Positions 5,670 through 15,338 of a stretch of DNA of 42,416 bases are shown here, piece after piece. The position numbers and the translations under genes were made by a program. This stretch comes from a virus. Each line of letters starts with the position of its first letter. Positions within the stretch are counted from its first letter, which is position 1. The stretch covers positions 1-42,416 of IMG/VR virus record IMGVR_UViG_3300020470_000043; one strand, given 5' to 3'. A model generated the notes under the pieces. It searched no databases and was not told the origin of the DNA. It saw only the letters and a list, made by a program, of their open reading frames with translations.

Positions 5670-6346
5670 AGTGTAGTTGTCGATTGCACTCCCTGAACTC
5701 TAGTATAATATGGATAAACTACTTTCAACTCATTATGAAAGAACTGTTTACACATTATAGAATCATTCGGCCAACCTCCCTTTATTTTTAATTTTTCTAA
5801 AAGTTTTTCAGCAAAATGTGGTTTAATAATATAAGCCGAATTACCAGCTAATCCTTGCGGAATTTCAAGTCTAGGTTTAACCCATGGAGCGTCTTGTACT
5901 CCTTCTTTTTTAGATACTATATCATGAAATAGCATTGAAGAATGAGTTGCACCCCGAGGATCATTTAAACCTAATGCTCCGCCTTCCCAGTCAAAAGATT
6001 CAAACGGTCTAGTGAAAATAGCATCGTGTTCTAATATCATTATATCTTCTTTAGATTCTATACATTTTTGCCAAAGTCTAGCATGAGAAATCGTACACGC
6101 AAAAACTTTTGCCATATTACTAGCTCTATATCCTTTTAGATTCATTCCAGTTTCTTCATCAATTTTTGAATCTTCATTAAAAGGATAATTCCAAGACATA
6201 TTTGAAAACATTTGTCTATGTTCTTTTAACGTATTAGGTGAAGTTTGTTGAAAGAATTTTAAAGGCAAAGTAGTAGAATTAGCACAACGTTTTACTGCTG
6301 CAGCAGATGTAGTATTATCTTTATCTCCAATTATATAGTATTTCAT
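5666..6346 (-). CDS. Glycosyltransferase family 25, second copy, 226 aa
   Basis: It contains ACTISHARLW (83-92) and MILEHDAIF (103-111). A later AGNSAYIIKPHFAEKLL corresponds to the GT25 GTxAY.I.P.GA..L motif. It is clearly diverged from the copies at 5013 and 14293, implying a different sugar or linkage. The start overlaps the preceding gene by 4 nt (ATGA). Confidence 0.82.
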   Translation of the reverse strand: MKYYIIGDKDNTTSAAAVKRCANSTTLPLKFFQQTSPNTLKEHRQMFSNMSWNYPFNEDSKIDEETGMNLKGYRASNMAKVFACTISHARLWQKCIESKEDIMILEHDAIFTRPFESFDWEGGALGLNDPRGATHSSMLFHDIVSKKEGVQDAPWVKPRLEIPQGLAGNSAYIIKPHFAEKLLEKLKIKGGWPNDSIMCKQFFHNELKVVYPYYTRVQGVQSTTTL

Positions 6347-6780
6347 ATCACGTAAGTTGTAACATCAGTAGCAGTTGCATAAAATAAATCACGAATCGTA
6401 TAGTTTTTAGTTTGTGGAAAACTAGCTTTTGATATTGTAAATGAAGAACTATCTTCATTAGTATCAACTGAACCTGTTGGAGTTAATTTACGAATTTTAG
6501 GAATTATTCCTTCTTCAGGTTTCATTAAACAAACCATTAGCTCATATGTCGGTATTTCATTTTGTTTAGTAATATATACTATATCAGTTTTTGCATGTTC
6601 CACGAGAAGATCTAATGGCTTAGTTCCAAATGCGGCATTTGACCAATCGTTCATTACTGGTCGTTTTAATTGTCCGGCATTTCCAAACATAAATTTTATT
6701 TCTCGATATTTACATATTAATGGTACCCAATAAGTCTTAAATATCTCTGAATCAGTCATCTCTGTTATAATTGTAATCAT
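6343..6780 (-). CDS. Unrecognised protein in the glycan cassette, 145 aa
   Basis: Predicted mixed alpha/beta with N-terminal MITIITEMTDSEIFK, as in the first strand of a GT-A fold, but no DxD and no other glycosyltransferase motif can be seen. It is coupled on both sides by 4-nt overlaps. It may be a reduced glycosyltransferase or an accessory subunit. Confidence 0.55.
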   Translation of the reverse strand: MITIITEMTDSEIFKTYWVPLICKYREIKFMFGNAGQLKRPVMNDWSNAAFGTKPLDLLVEHAKTDIVYITKQNEIPTYELMVCLMKPEEGIIPKIRKLTPTGSVDTNEDSSSFTISKASFPQTKNYTIRDLFYATATDVTTYVI

Positions 6781-7445
6781 ACCATCTCCGGCATTTTAAA
6801 CTTTGATGCATTAATAAAATGCTGAAATCTACCTTTAGGATTTTCTGGTGCCCATTGTCTAGTAGCTAAACTATTCCAAGACCAATCTAATTCTGTGACA
6901 TTAAATATAGGATTAGATAGTTGTAAATTAATATACATTTGTTCAGTATATCGAGTATGTATATAATAATGATCAACAGAAGTAAAATGTTTTCTAGCTT
7001 TTAATCTACCTTCTTTGCTCCACAATTGAACTCCGCCATTCATATATCTAAATTTTTCTTGTGGATATAATTTAGATTTTGGAAACATCCAATCATCACC
7101 AAATATTTTTTTACCATAAGCTATAACTCCTCGCTCATGAGCCGGAGATTCCATAGTTCTTTTCATCCAACTAGCAGCAGAAACATGAATACCGAGTTCA
7201 TGAACCATTGCAATATCACCAATATCAATATCAAAAATATTATCCTTTGTTTTAAGAAGAATATCTAAATCAATTGATAATATCTTATCGTATTTGTCAA
7301 AGAATGGATCATATATAACTCTTAAAGCATCTAATCTGGGATCTAGATATTTAAAATATCTTTCATTAGATAAAAAATAATCGGCTTTATTACTAAGTGC
7401 ATATTTCTTAGCAGATTTAGATCCGGCTTTTGCCCAATCTGGCAT
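6777..7445 (-). CDS. Glycosyltransferase, GT-A fold, GT8-like, 222 aa
   Basis: DLD in ILSIDLDILL (55-64), MNGGVQLWS (about 136-144) and a C-terminal FQHFINASK fit GT8-like glycosyltransferases. GGTGGAG supports the ATG at 7443-7445. The 56-nt gap upstream is one of the few breaks in the cassette, and I see no clear promoter in it. Confidence 0.78.
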   Translation of the reverse strand: MPDWAKAGSKSAKKYALSNKADYFLSNERYFKYLDPRLDALRVIYDPFFDKYDKILSIDLDILLKTKDNIFDIDIGDIAMVHELGIHVSAASWMKRTMESPAHERGVIAYGKKIFGDDWMFPKSKLYPQEKFRYMNGGVQLWSKEGRLKARKHFTSVDHYYIHTRYTEQMYINLQLSNPIFNVTELDWSWNSLATRQWAPENPKGRFQHFINASKFKMPEMV

Positions 7446-7501
7446 CTTTACTCCACCTAAATGAGAATCATTCGCTTCATACGGAATATAATATTGAAAT
7501 A

Positions 7502-8332
7502 CTAAGTTGATAACGTTGTACCTTTTTTATGGATTAAATATTTTTGTAATGGAGAAATACTCCAAACATCATGGGATTGTAGTTCGGCTATTTTATGACT
7601 AACATCTGAAAATGATGAATTAACAAAATCAAATGCATGGCAATCCGTCCAGCCATCCCATAATTCAAATATCTTTTCTTGTTCGTATAATTCTATATAT
7701 TTTTTAAACCATTTTTCGTGTATCGGATGATGAGTATCCCACATTATGAATCCGCTTTCCATATGTTTATGCGGAGCTCTAGAAAGATAATATGTATATA
7801 TTTTTTCTTTTATTAATGAAGGAAAGAAATCTTCTGGTATTTTTTCTTTAATTTCAACATCAGAATCTATAGAAATTAAATATTGTTCTTCTATAGAATT
7901 GTATGCTTCTATTATAGAAAACGGTGCATGACAAAATCTTACTGCATCGTATTCATAATCATAATCATTATGGTTTATTTTACTTTTATATTCATCATAA
8001 TTATATGGTTTAAATTTTTTTCTAATAAATTTGCCATAAGATTTTTTTCTAAATAGATCAACTTTATCTACTCGATGAGGAACAAACTCAACTTTCTCCA
8101 TATTTTCTGGTAAATTATCGCCTTCATAATATACTCTCATCGTAGCATTATCTGGCAAAAATGCATTTGCTTGTAAAGCTAATTGCATTCCTCTAGAAAT
8201 AGTTTCATCAGTAAATCTAGACCAATATCGTTTTGCTTTATCATTTAATTTAGAAATATCAACTTGACTACCTTTTAATGGTTTGTCTAGAAATGTTGTT
8301 ATAATCTTAAACGTACTCATCGCATATTTCAT
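7502..8332 (-). CDS. Glycosyltransferase-like protein, GT-A fold, up to 276 aa
   Basis: DSD in YLISIDSDVEI (about 151-161), then HMESGFIMWD and WDGWTDCHAFDF, resembles GT-A enzymes that read NSG/DQ motifs. The start is uncertain: the ATG at 8330-8332 (MKYAMSTF) overlaps the preceding aminotransferase gene by 26 nt, and a second ATG lies at 8318-8320 (MSTFKIITTF). Neither has a strong Shine-Dalgarno sequence. Confidence 0.7.
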   Translation of the reverse strand: MKYAMSTFKIITTFLDKPLKGSQVDISKLNDKAKRYWSRFTDETISRGMQLALQANAFLPDNATMRVYYEGDNLPENMEKVEFVPHRVDKVDLFRKKSYGKFIRKKFKPYNYDEYKSKINHNDYDYEYDAVRFCHAPFSIIEAYNSIEEQYLISIDSDVEIKEKIPEDFFPSLIKEKIYTYYLSRAPHKHMESGFIMWDTHHPIHEKWFKKYIELYEQEKIFELWDGWTDCHAFDFVNSSFSDVSHKIAELQSHDVWSISPLQKYLIHKKGTTLST

Positions 8333-9326
8333 TAATTATTTTAGCTTTTTGCTTTATAATATCTATGTGTTCATTAGGATCAACATTTACGTAAAATACA
8401 TTCTTACTATAATATACTGCTCGTTTACCGATATCCCAATGTCCAAATAATGGCTGTGTACTCATTGGCTGAAAAGCATGTCTTGCTATAATTCCTTTTT
8501 TATTTAATTCTGAAACTACTTTATCTGGATTAGGATGAGACATATCATATACCCAAACAGCCTTTCTATTATTCGGCATTTGATATTCTGATTTTATATG
8601 TATATTATATAATTCGCACATTTTATGTCGAGTTAATATATTTTGCTCTACTTTTCCTAATGAATATAACGCCATATTTGCTTGACAATCTGGCATTCTA
8701 TAATTAAACCCGATTCGCTCATGATGATAATTATGATTATCGCCAAAACTCATATTTTTCATATCATTTGCTACTTTGATTAAGGCCTCGTCATTGCTTG
8801 TTATCATGCCACCTTCTTCTGCATGCACTATCTTGTTTCTGTAAAATGACCAACAACCAATATCAAATGAACCAGCCATTTTAGTTTGTCTTAATTCAGG
8901 TTTAGGTAACATTGCACCTTGAGCTTCACAAGCATCTTCTATTATTCTACATTTATATTTGTCAGCTATATATCTTATTCCATCCATATCGACCATTCGG
9001 CCATATACATGAGTAACTATAATAACATTAGTTCTTTGGATATTAACAGCTTTATTAAAATGTTTTTCTAATTTTTTTATATCTAATAATAAATTTTCAT
9101 CACAATCAATAAAAACTGGTTGTAATCTTGCATAATGCACAGCTAATGCAGTAGCATACATCGTAAAATCTGGAACTACAACTTGAGTATTAACCGGTAA
9201 TTTTTCAGTTACTTTTAAAGCTTCTAGAGCTAAATGTAATGCAGCTGTTCCAGTATTAGTAGCACAACCGTATTTAGTTCCTACAAATTCTGAATATTTC
9301 TTTTCTAATTCTTGATATGGTGCCAT
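8307..9326 (-). CDS. DegT/DnrJ/EryC1-type sugar aminotransferase, 339 aa
   Basis: This PLP enzyme family adds an amino group to a keto sugar nucleotide. It shows NTGTAALHLAL (24-34), EDACEAQGA (130-138) and SFYRNK (160-165), where K165 should bind PLP, followed by EEGGM. The ATG at 9324-9326 overlaps the stop of the dehydratase-like gene (TAATG), so that start is preferred over an in-frame GTG 12 nt upstream. With the neighbouring 4,6-dehydratase-like protein it could make a 4-amino-4,6-dideoxy sugar. Confidence 0.88.
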   Translation of the reverse strand: MAPYQELEKKYSEFVGTKYGCATNTGTAALHLALEALKVTEKLPVNTQVVVPDFTMYATALAVHYARLQPVFIDCDENLLLDIKKLEKHFNKAVNIQRTNVIIVTHVYGRMVDMDGIRYIADKYKCRIIEDACEAQGAMLPKPELRQTKMAGSFDIGCWSFYRNKIVHAEEGGMITSNDEALIKVANDMKNMSFGDNHNYHHERIGFNYRMPDCQANMALYSLGKVEQNILTRHKMCELYNIHIKSEYQMPNNRKAVWVYDMSHPNPDKVVSELNKKGIIARHAFQPMSTQPLFGHWDIGKRAVYYSKNVFYVNVDPNEHIDIIKQKAKIINEICDEYV

Positions 9327-10288
9327 TACCAATCCCACTTATTTTCATTCTTATTAAAATAATCTATAGTTCTTTTTAATGCTTCGTCTAAATTAACTTC
9401 TGGTCTACTTTTAATTACTGAATATAATTTAGTATTATCAGATTGTAAATGCCAAATTTCCCATGGACGAATTCTATCTCCATCTGTTTCAATTTCAATA
9501 TCATTATGTCCCATTAATCCGCCAATTTTACGAGCTAAATCATAAATTTTAATTCCATCTTCACTTCCCATATTATATACTTCGCCCCATTCACCATTCT
9601 CTAATAAATCTACTGCCATTTTTACGGCATCACCGGCATATTGAAAATCTCTAAATGAATTATTACCTAACTTAACTTTATTAGAAGTAGCTAGTTGAGA
9701 TATAATTTCAGGAATAACATATTCGTGTGTTTCTCTTTCACCAACACAATTAAATTGTCTCATTGCAATTGCTTTAGTTTTTGCTTCTTTCCATCTAACT
9801 TGAACTAATCCATCTGCTGCTAATTTAGAAACTCCGTATGTCGAATGTGGTTCTACTGGATCCGTTTCTTTAATTTTTCCAGTCATATTACCATATATTT
9901 CTGCAGATGATACTTGAAGTAAACCATCAATATTAGCTTTTTCACATGCTATCAAAACTTCTAATACTGCAGTAGCATTAATATCGAAAAAATGTTTTGG
10001 TCTTTCAAAGCATTCTGGAATATATGGTTCTGCAGCGTAATTAAAAACATATTTTATTTTCCACTCTTTTAGTAATTGAGCTAATTCTTCAGAACAATTT
10101 CTAATATCAAAATTTTGCCACATATCTACTTTTGGATGTATATGTTTTTCTTGACCAGAAATAAAATTATCTAATACTATAACTTTACATTCTCGTTCTT
10201 CAATTAAATAATCAACTAGGTGTGAACCTAAAAATCCAGCTCCTCCAATTACACATACGTTAGTTTTTTCTATTTTTCTATTCATCAT
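9326..10288 (-). CDS. Extended SDR, probable nucleotide-sugar 4,6-dehydratase, 320 aa
   Basis: An NAD-binding GGAGFLG (15-21), SSAEIYG (127-133) and YGVSK (151-155) mark an extended short-chain dehydrogenase. A glutamate after SSA fits 4,6-dehydratases of the LegB/GDP-mannose dehydratase type better than epimerases. It is directly followed by the aminotransferase, a standard pair for amino-deoxy sugars. Substrate (UDP-GlcNAc or GDP-mannose) cannot be decided from the sequence. Confidence 0.85.
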   Translation of the reverse strand: MMNRKIEKTNVCVIGGAGFLGSHLVDYLIEERECKVIVLDNFISGQEKHIHPKVDMWQNFDIRNCSEELAQLLKEWKIKYVFNYAAEPYIPECFERPKHFFDINATAVLEVLIACEKANIDGLLQVSSAEIYGNMTGKIKETDPVEPHSTYGVSKLAADGLVQVRWKEAKTKAIAMRQFNCVGERETHEYVIPEIISQLATSNKVKLGNNSFRDFQYAGDAVKMAVDLLENGEWGEVYNMGSEDGIKIYDLARKIGGLMGHNDIEIETDGDRIRPWEIWHLQSDNTKLYSVIKSRPEVNLDEALKRTIDYFNKNENKWDW

Positions 10289-10443
10289 CTTTTTAAATCT
10301 TTTTCACATTGTATTAAACGTTCTTTTAATATTTCTATAGCAATAGCAATTCGTTCATCAGGTTTTTGATCATTTTTACATTCTAATATAAAAATTTCTT
10401 GCTTTAAAGCAAAAACATGATTATATAGTTGGCTATTATTCAT
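10285..10443 (-). CDS. Small helical protein between two SDR genes, 52 aa
   Basis: The frame starts MNNSQLYNHVFALKQEIFIL and ends QCEKDLKR. It overlaps the GalE-like gene by 4 nt (ATGA at 10440-10443) and the dehydratase-like gene by 4 nt (10285-10288). This double coupling supports a real gene. It is amphipathic and helical, possibly a small partner of one of the sugar enzymes. The function is unknown. Confidence 0.6.
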   Translation of the reverse strand: MNNSQLYNHVFALKQEIFILECKNDQKPDERIAIAIEILKERLIQCEKDLKR

Positions 10444-11342
10444 CTCTCATATTCAAGAGCATCTCTACACATGTCCTCTAAAGTTTTAGATTGTTTAAAA
10501 AACTTTGATGATGTCGGTATAGTTGATATTGCAATATCTCCGTCTCGCCTAGGTTCAATTTCTACAGGAAAGTCAATATTAGAAACTTTCTTCATAGTAT
10601 CTATTACTTCTTTAACTGTAACTCCTTCTGGAGCTCCCAAACATTCTATTTGATTTGTTGGTTCTGCTTCTGCAATTCTAACAACTCCATCAACTATATC
10701 TTTTATATGAGTATAATTTCTAACACATGTTCCGTCTCTAGTATCATAATCTGTTCCATAAAGTGGCATTATAGGATGACCATTACTTCTATTGGCAACT
10801 CTTGCTGCCTTTCTTATAAGATGAGACATTTCGTCATCAAATTTATACATTCCATCATTACCACTAACGTTATAGAATCTAACTAAGCTATAATTGTCAC
10901 ACATTTGTTCAGTAACTTTTTCACCTGCAAACTTTGACATAGCATAAGGATTTGATTCAGGCTGAAATGCCGAACCAGTAGAACAATATATAAAATGCTT
11001 AAATTTAAAAGCTTCAGGCTCTGACCATTCTTTAATAACATTATAAGTTCCATTAATATTTGTATCGTAATATCTCCATGGATCTTTAACTGAAGAATTA
11101 ACTTTAGTTACAGCAGCAATATGAATAATTTTATCGATTTCTATATCTGCTACACAGGCATATGGCCAAGCTCTAGGTCTTTTTTTTCTAATATCCCATT
11201 TAAACCATCGCGAACAATATTTTTTAATATCGTTTTGTTCATCATTATAATCTGTAGCCTGAACCGTATGGCCTCGTTCGCATAACGTTTTTACGACATG
11301 CGCTCCTATATATCCTGTAGCTCCTGTAACTAATATATTCAT
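10440..11342 (-). CDS. UDP-glucose 4-epimerase-like SDR, 300 aa
   Basis: GATGYIG (7-13), CSTGSAF and YAMSK (133-137) give the NAD site and catalytic triad. YGTDYDTRDGTCVRNYTHIK is the GalE signature (pattern G-DY-T-DG). It probably interconverts UDP-Glc/UDP-Gal or the GlcNAc forms. It supplies sugar for the GT8/GT25 enzymes around it. It has its own promoter at 11348-11376, placed so that RNA would begin at the ATG. Confidence 0.87.
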   Translation of the reverse strand: MNILVTGATGYIGAHVVKTLCERGHTVQATDYNDEQNDIKKYCSRWFKWDIRKKRPRAWPYACVADIEIDKIIHIAAVTKVNSSVKDPWRYYDTNINGTYNVIKEWSEPEAFKFKHFIYCSTGSAFQPESNPYAMSKFAGEKVTEQMCDNYSLVRFYNVSGNDGMYKFDDEMSHLIRKAARVANRSNGHPIMPLYGTDYDTRDGTCVRNYTHIKDIVDGVVRIAEAEPTNQIECLGAPEGVTVKEVIDTMKKVSNIDFPVEIEPRRDGDIAISTIPTSSKFFKQSKTLEDMCRDALEYER

Positions 11343-11347
11343 AATTT

Positions 11348-11376
11348 ATTATACCATATTCGTGGAGTATTGTAAA
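11348..11376 (-). promoter_or_regulatory. Early-type promoter (TTTACA, 17 bp, TATAAT), leaderless layout, inside the glycan cassette
   Basis: -35 TTTACA is at 11371-11376, preceded by GG as in the T4 early consensus GTTTAC. The spacer is 17 bp and -10 TATAAT is at 11348-11353. The galE-like ATG starts 6 nt after the -10. The -35 ends 1 nt before the stop codon of the FkbM gene. Confidence 0.7.
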
Positions 11377-11377
11377 C

Positions 11378-12052
11378 CTATAAAGGAGTTAATATATAAT
11401 TATTTTCGGGTCCTTTAATTGCTTCATAATCTGATTCTATTATTTGCCATATATCATCTGGCTTTTGAACATTAGAATCTCCGTATTTTAATTCCCAATC
11501 AAATTGTTCTTTACCAGCTTCAAGATAAATTAATGGTTTATGTTTAATAATAGTACGTAAACAACCTTGAAGAGCAAGTCTATCTGGTCCATCAATATCT
11601 ATTTTAATAAAATCTATATCTGGTAATTCTAAATCATCGATTGCTATAGCCGGAACATCTCCTTTGTTAACATCAGTAACTATTTTACCGCCTCTAGATA
11701 CTCTTCCAGATTTTTCCATTACTGCACAACAATAAGCCTCAGCTCTAGACATGTCAATATTAAATGATATTCCTCTAAAATGATATTCTCTCATTTCAAA
11801 CATAAATACATGCTTAAATCCTTCTTTATGAAGTTGTTGCGTAAAAGAACCCCATCTAGCTCCGATATCAATTCCATTTCTTTTATTTTTAAAATATTTA
11901 GATATTTCTTTCATTTGAGTATAAGCATCATTTGTTTTATATCTACCTAATGTTCCTATAGGATCGTTTAAACCATCAGAATTATATAACGTATTAGTCA
12001 TATATCTGTCATAAGACCAATCATTAGATTTAAATTTATATGGTGCTATCAT
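11378..12052 (-). CDS. FkbM-type SAM-dependent methyltransferase, 224 aa
   Basis: NGIDIGARWGSFT is the SAM-binding motif I, and IDDLELPDIDFIKIDIDG with ALQG downstream is the typical FkbM pattern. The family O-methylates sugars or glycolipids, so this gene may cap the glycan. It overlaps the preceding glycosyltransferase by 4 nt. Confidence 0.85.
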   Translation of the reverse strand: MIAPYKFKSNDWSYDRYMTNTLYNSDGLNDPIGTLGRYKTNDAYTQMKEISKYFKNKRNGIDIGARWGSFTQQLHKEGFKHVFMFEMREYHFRGISFNIDMSRAEAYCCAVMEKSGRVSRGGKIVTDVNKGDVPAIAIDDLELPDIDFIKIDIDGPDRLALQGCLRTIIKHKPLIYLEAGKEQFDWELKYGDSNVQKPDDIWQIIESDYEAIKGPENNYILTPL

Positions 12053-12789
12053 TTTATAATTCCTTCTTTAAAATCTTCTATTAATATTCCACGGCCTTTC
12101 CAACCAGCATAATGTATAAAATTATATTTAGTGTAATCTTTAATTCTTTTATGACAATCTACCATATAATTCCACTTATAAGGAAGCATATATGTTAATG
12201 GAATATTTTGTGATCTCCAATGATTCATATAAGCCTGATCAGTATGCAATCCACCCGGTGGATTTGCTTTATTTTTTATAGCATGTATTATATATTCGTA
12301 CAAACTTTTTCCAGCGGATTTATTAACCATTTGAACACCACCGTTAACAAATTTTCTTAAATTAAAGTGATTATTAAATCCACTATAATCTTTTCCTAAA
12401 TCTTCGACTCCGTGATGTCCTTCTACTATCGGCAATTCTTCGGCCCATTCTGGAATCCATATATCATTATCTAATACTACTATCCTATCATAATCATTAT
12501 TCATATGTAAATATCTAATTAGAGTTGAGCATTTATTCTTACCGCCTTTAGAATAATCGTAATCTTCACCTTTAGTACTTTTATTAAAATAAGTTATATC
12601 TAAATCTTTAGGATATTCATTAATAAATTTATAATCATAATTATATTTTTTACAATATCTACGTACAGTTGGCATTAGATACGGTTCCATAAGTTTAGAA
12701 GCCTCATAAGCTTGAGGACTCACATCTGGTCTATAGACATATCCTAAAGTATTACCTACTGATACTTGTATTATAAGAGTTTTTTGCAT
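12049..12789 (-). CDS. Glycosyltransferase, GT-A fold, GT8-like, 246 aa
   Basis: DND in RIVVLDNDIWI (102-112), FVNGGVQMVN, a HTDQAYMN and a C-terminal NFIHYAGWKGRG match the GT8-like order. It overlaps the GT9-like gene by 19 nt, with the start well inside the end of the upstream gene. Confidence 0.8.
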   Translation of the reverse strand: MQKTLIIQVSVGNTLGYVYRPDVSPQAYEASKLMEPYLMPTVRRYCKKYNYDYKFINEYPKDLDITYFNKSTKGEDYDYSKGGKNKCSTLIRYLHMNNDYDRIVVLDNDIWIPEWAEELPIVEGHHGVEDLGKDYSGFNNHFNLRKFVNGGVQMVNKSAGKSLYEYIIHAIKNKANPPGGLHTDQAYMNHWRSQNIPLTYMLPYKWNYMVDCHKRIKDYTKYNFIHYAGWKGRGILIEDFKEGIIK

Positions 12790-13553
12790 GCCTTAGCTAC
12801 CATATCTACTGTTATATATCTATTTGCTTCGTCGCAATGATTGCAGTCCCACGTGGAACCGCATGGAGTCATTGGATGATCATAAAATAAATTTATATTA
12901 CCTTTATAGTTCATCGTCTTTTCATCTACTAAACCACCCATAATATTAACAACCGGAATATTAAATCCAGACATTATATGAACCATTAATCCATCAAATG
13001 TTAAACCAAACTTTGCTCTTTTCCAGATCGCAGCTTGAACTCTTATATCTGACTCTGTAATGTTTAAACATTTTCGTAATGGCGGTTCAGTATATTGATG
13101 AAATCCAGGCATTACACGAACGACTCGAATATATCTAGACATCTCATATACTACTAATTGAAATTTTTCAAAACCCCAGTTTTTATTATTTGAAAAGAAA
13201 GATGATTTAAAATCTGGATTAACTACCATAAATTCTGAATCGGGTGCAACTCTTTTGGCTTTTTCCTCTTCTTCTTTTGTAAGTCTAAGTGCAAATCTTT
13301 TTGGTTTGTATGGTCGTAATATTAATTTTTCACCTAATAATGTTTTTTCTTTTTTACTAATATAATAATTAATATGAATATCAGACGGTTTATCAGTATC
13401 TCTAGCATTAACTGTTATATCATTCCCTATAAATTCTACGTTATTATATAGAGAATTTAATCCATTTCCGTATAAAGGTTTTATCTTTTTACCAGTTTTT
13501 TTATGAATCTCTTCGGCTTCACCTAAGAACATCATATCGTCGCCTAGTCCCAT
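12771..13553 (-). CDS. GT9-like (heptosyltransferase-type) GT-B glycosyltransferase, 260 aa
   Basis: It opens with MGLGDDMMFLG, like the N-terminal loop of heptosyltransferases and ADP-heptose-type enzymes. The C-terminal half has FDGLMVHIMSGFNIPVVNIM, the place where GT9 enzymes hold SG-H-A and a nucleotide-binding loop. A Cys cluster near the end (C..C..C in CGSTWDCNHCDEA) could bind a metal. The donor is unknown. Confidence 0.65.
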   Translation of the reverse strand: MGLGDDMMFLGEAEEIHKKTGKKIKPLYGNGLNSLYNNVEFIGNDITVNARDTDKPSDIHINYYISKKEKTLLGEKLILRPYKPKRFALRLTKEEEEKAKRVAPDSEFMVVNPDFKSSFFSNNKNWGFEKFQLVVYEMSRYIRVVRVMPGFHQYTEPPLRKCLNITESDIRVQAAIWKRAKFGLTFDGLMVHIMSGFNIPVVNIMGGLVDEKTMNYKGNINLFYDHPMTPCGSTWDCNHCDEANRYITVDMVAKACKKLL

Positions 13554-14293
13554 AAGTCAACCTTTTTAAAATATTCTCTTGCTATAATGCTTGGTCTTTC
13601 ACAATAGTTCATCTTAGCTCCACGTCTAAATATTTCACGTGCCATCCATGGAACATTCCAACTATCCGGAAATCTTTCATCATTTTCTCTTTTTCTTATA
13701 TTAATATAAACATGTATATTTTCTATTGGCATTAGAAATTTAGCAACGTGCATCATACCAGAATCAGCTCCGACATGTAAAGAAGCTTTAGATTGTATAT
13801 AGATGATATCATCTAAATCTTTATATTTTCCATTTCCACCTATAGGAATTATTTCGTATCCAGAATCTTTATAGAAATTTTCTATTTTTTCTATTCGTTT
13901 ATCATCCCATCTATTAACTTGTCTATATAATTGTGCAGCATCCCATTGTGTAGTTATGAATTTTTCTGGAAGATCAATATTTCTTTCTTTTATATTTTCA
14001 GCTAAAGGAATTTTTTTAAATTTTTTAGATATATCTAAATATACTTTTTTATGTTTTCTTCCGTACCATATTATTTTAGTATTAAAACAATCTCCTGCAT
14101 TTACAGAAACATTACCAAATGTAATTAAATTCTGATTTAAATATTCCATTAAATGTGAGTTAGGAGATTGTACATTAACCCTAGAGCCTTCAACTTTGCT
14201 AATCATATGAGCTAAAAATAGATGATCTATCTGATCACCGAGTGGTCTAGGATTATCTTCACACGCTAATGTATGATAATTAATTGCTAGCAT
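13544..14293 (-). CDS. GT9-like GT-B glycosyltransferase, second copy, 249 aa
   Basis: ASLHVGADSGMMHVAKFL matches the GT9 motif (D/S-S-G--H-A) that binds the nucleotide sugar. The N-terminus MLAINYHTLACEDNPRPLGD fits the acceptor half. Paired with the neighbouring GT9-like gene, it suggests a multi-sugar chain. Overlaps on both sides are 10 and 1 nt. Confidence 0.65.
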   Translation of the reverse strand: MLAINYHTLACEDNPRPLGDQIDHLFLAHMISKVEGSRVNVQSPNSHLMEYLNQNLITFGNVSVNAGDCFNTKIIWYGRKHKKVYLDISKKFKKIPLAENIKERNIDLPEKFITTQWDAAQLYRQVNRWDDKRIEKIENFYKDSGYEIIPIGGNGKYKDLDDIIYIQSKASLHVGADSGMMHVAKFLMPIENIHVYINIRKRENDERFPDSWNVPWMAREIFRRGAKMNYCERPSIIAREYFKKVDLWD

Positions 14294-14979
14294 TATATCC
14301 CGTACGAAGTACTTAGATTAATATTATTAAATTTTATTGGACTCGGAATATAATATTGCATTTTAACGTTATGAGAATTAATCATAAAATCAGATTGGTC
14401 AATACCATATTTCATTACATTAGTTAATAATTTTTTAGCTCCGGCCGGAGTAATAGCATATGCTCCAGTTCCAGGTGCCATAGCAGAACTAATCCATTTA
14501 TTTTCTTTATAATAATTTAATGGCCAATTACTGGGCCAATCGCTTAATCCGAAACTTGGCCATACATAATCTTTGAATTGTTTTAACGCTAATTTATTCG
14601 GAGGTTTAAATACAAATTCACAATTGAGTATTAAATACTCATCAAATTCTACATTATCCCAAGAAGTAGTACATATAGCATCATGTTCTATAAATGCCAT
14701 AGGTAAATCTTCATCTACGACTTCTTCCCAAAATTTAATATGATTAATCGCACAAGACATTTTAGTCAAATACTTATTATAGTTTTCATTTTTAAAATCG
14801 TGTAATCGACTATTTTCTATAATATTCCAACCGAATTCTGGATAATCTTCTACAGTTTTAGCAGTAATACCAGGTCTTAATTCAGCATTCCAATTATGTT
14901 TATAAAATGAACGTAATGCTTCATTTGCTTGCTTTACAGATTCTTTATGATCTTTTATATAGTATATTTGTGCTTTCAT
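14293..14979 (-). CDS. Glycosyltransferase family 25, third copy, 228 aa
   Basis: SCAINHIKFW, AFIEHDAI and GTGAYAITPAGAKKLL are the GT25 motifs in order. This copy is diverged from those at 5013 and 5666. It shares 4 nt with the DUF6165-like gene upstream. Confidence 0.85.
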   Translation of the reverse strand: MKAQIYYIKDHKESVKQANEALRSFYKHNWNAELRPGITAKTVEDYPEFGWNIIENSRLHDFKNENYNKYLTKMSCAINHIKFWEEVVDEDLPMAFIEHDAICTTSWDNVEFDEYLILNCEFVFKPPNKLALKQFKDYVWPSFGLSDWPSNWPLNYYKENKWISSAMAPGTGAYAITPAGAKKLLTNVMKYGIDQSDFMINSHNVKMQYYIPSPIKFNNINLSTSYGI

Positions 14980-15338
14980 ATTTTATGACTTTTATATTCC
15001 GATATTTCAGAGTGAGTATATTTGTTTATAAGTTTTTTAAGACGAGCTCTTTCATCATTTAATATATAAACAGCTCGAGCAGCTTCGATAAAATGTTTAC
15101 CGAAATTTTCATCTACTTCATGAGATCTTTTAGTATCTTCTATTAACCACAAATGACTATTAATCGTCTTAAGTGATTTATATAAACCTTCGGTTATAAT
15201 ATTAAGATATATTTTTTTAGATTTTCTTTTTAATAAATCTAATTCTTTTTGGGCTTCAGCAATACCCATTGATACTTTTATTTCTAATATAGAAATTTTA
15301 TCTAATAATTCACCATTACTAACTGGTATTTCAATCAT
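14976..15338 (-). CDS. DUF6165-like protein, 120 aa
   Basis: The start MIEIPVSNGELLDKISILEI is characteristic of a small family found beside LPS and glycan genes. No catalytic motif is visible. The rest is helical. It may assist a glycosyltransferase, but its function is not known. Overlaps with neighbours are 4 and 8 nt. Confidence 0.7.
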   Translation of the reverse strand: MIEIPVSNGELLDKISILEIKVSMGIAEAQKELDLLKRKSKKIYLNIITEGLYKSLKTINSHLWLIEDTKRSHEVDENFGKHFIEAARAVYILNDERARLKKLINKYTHSEISEYKSHKI

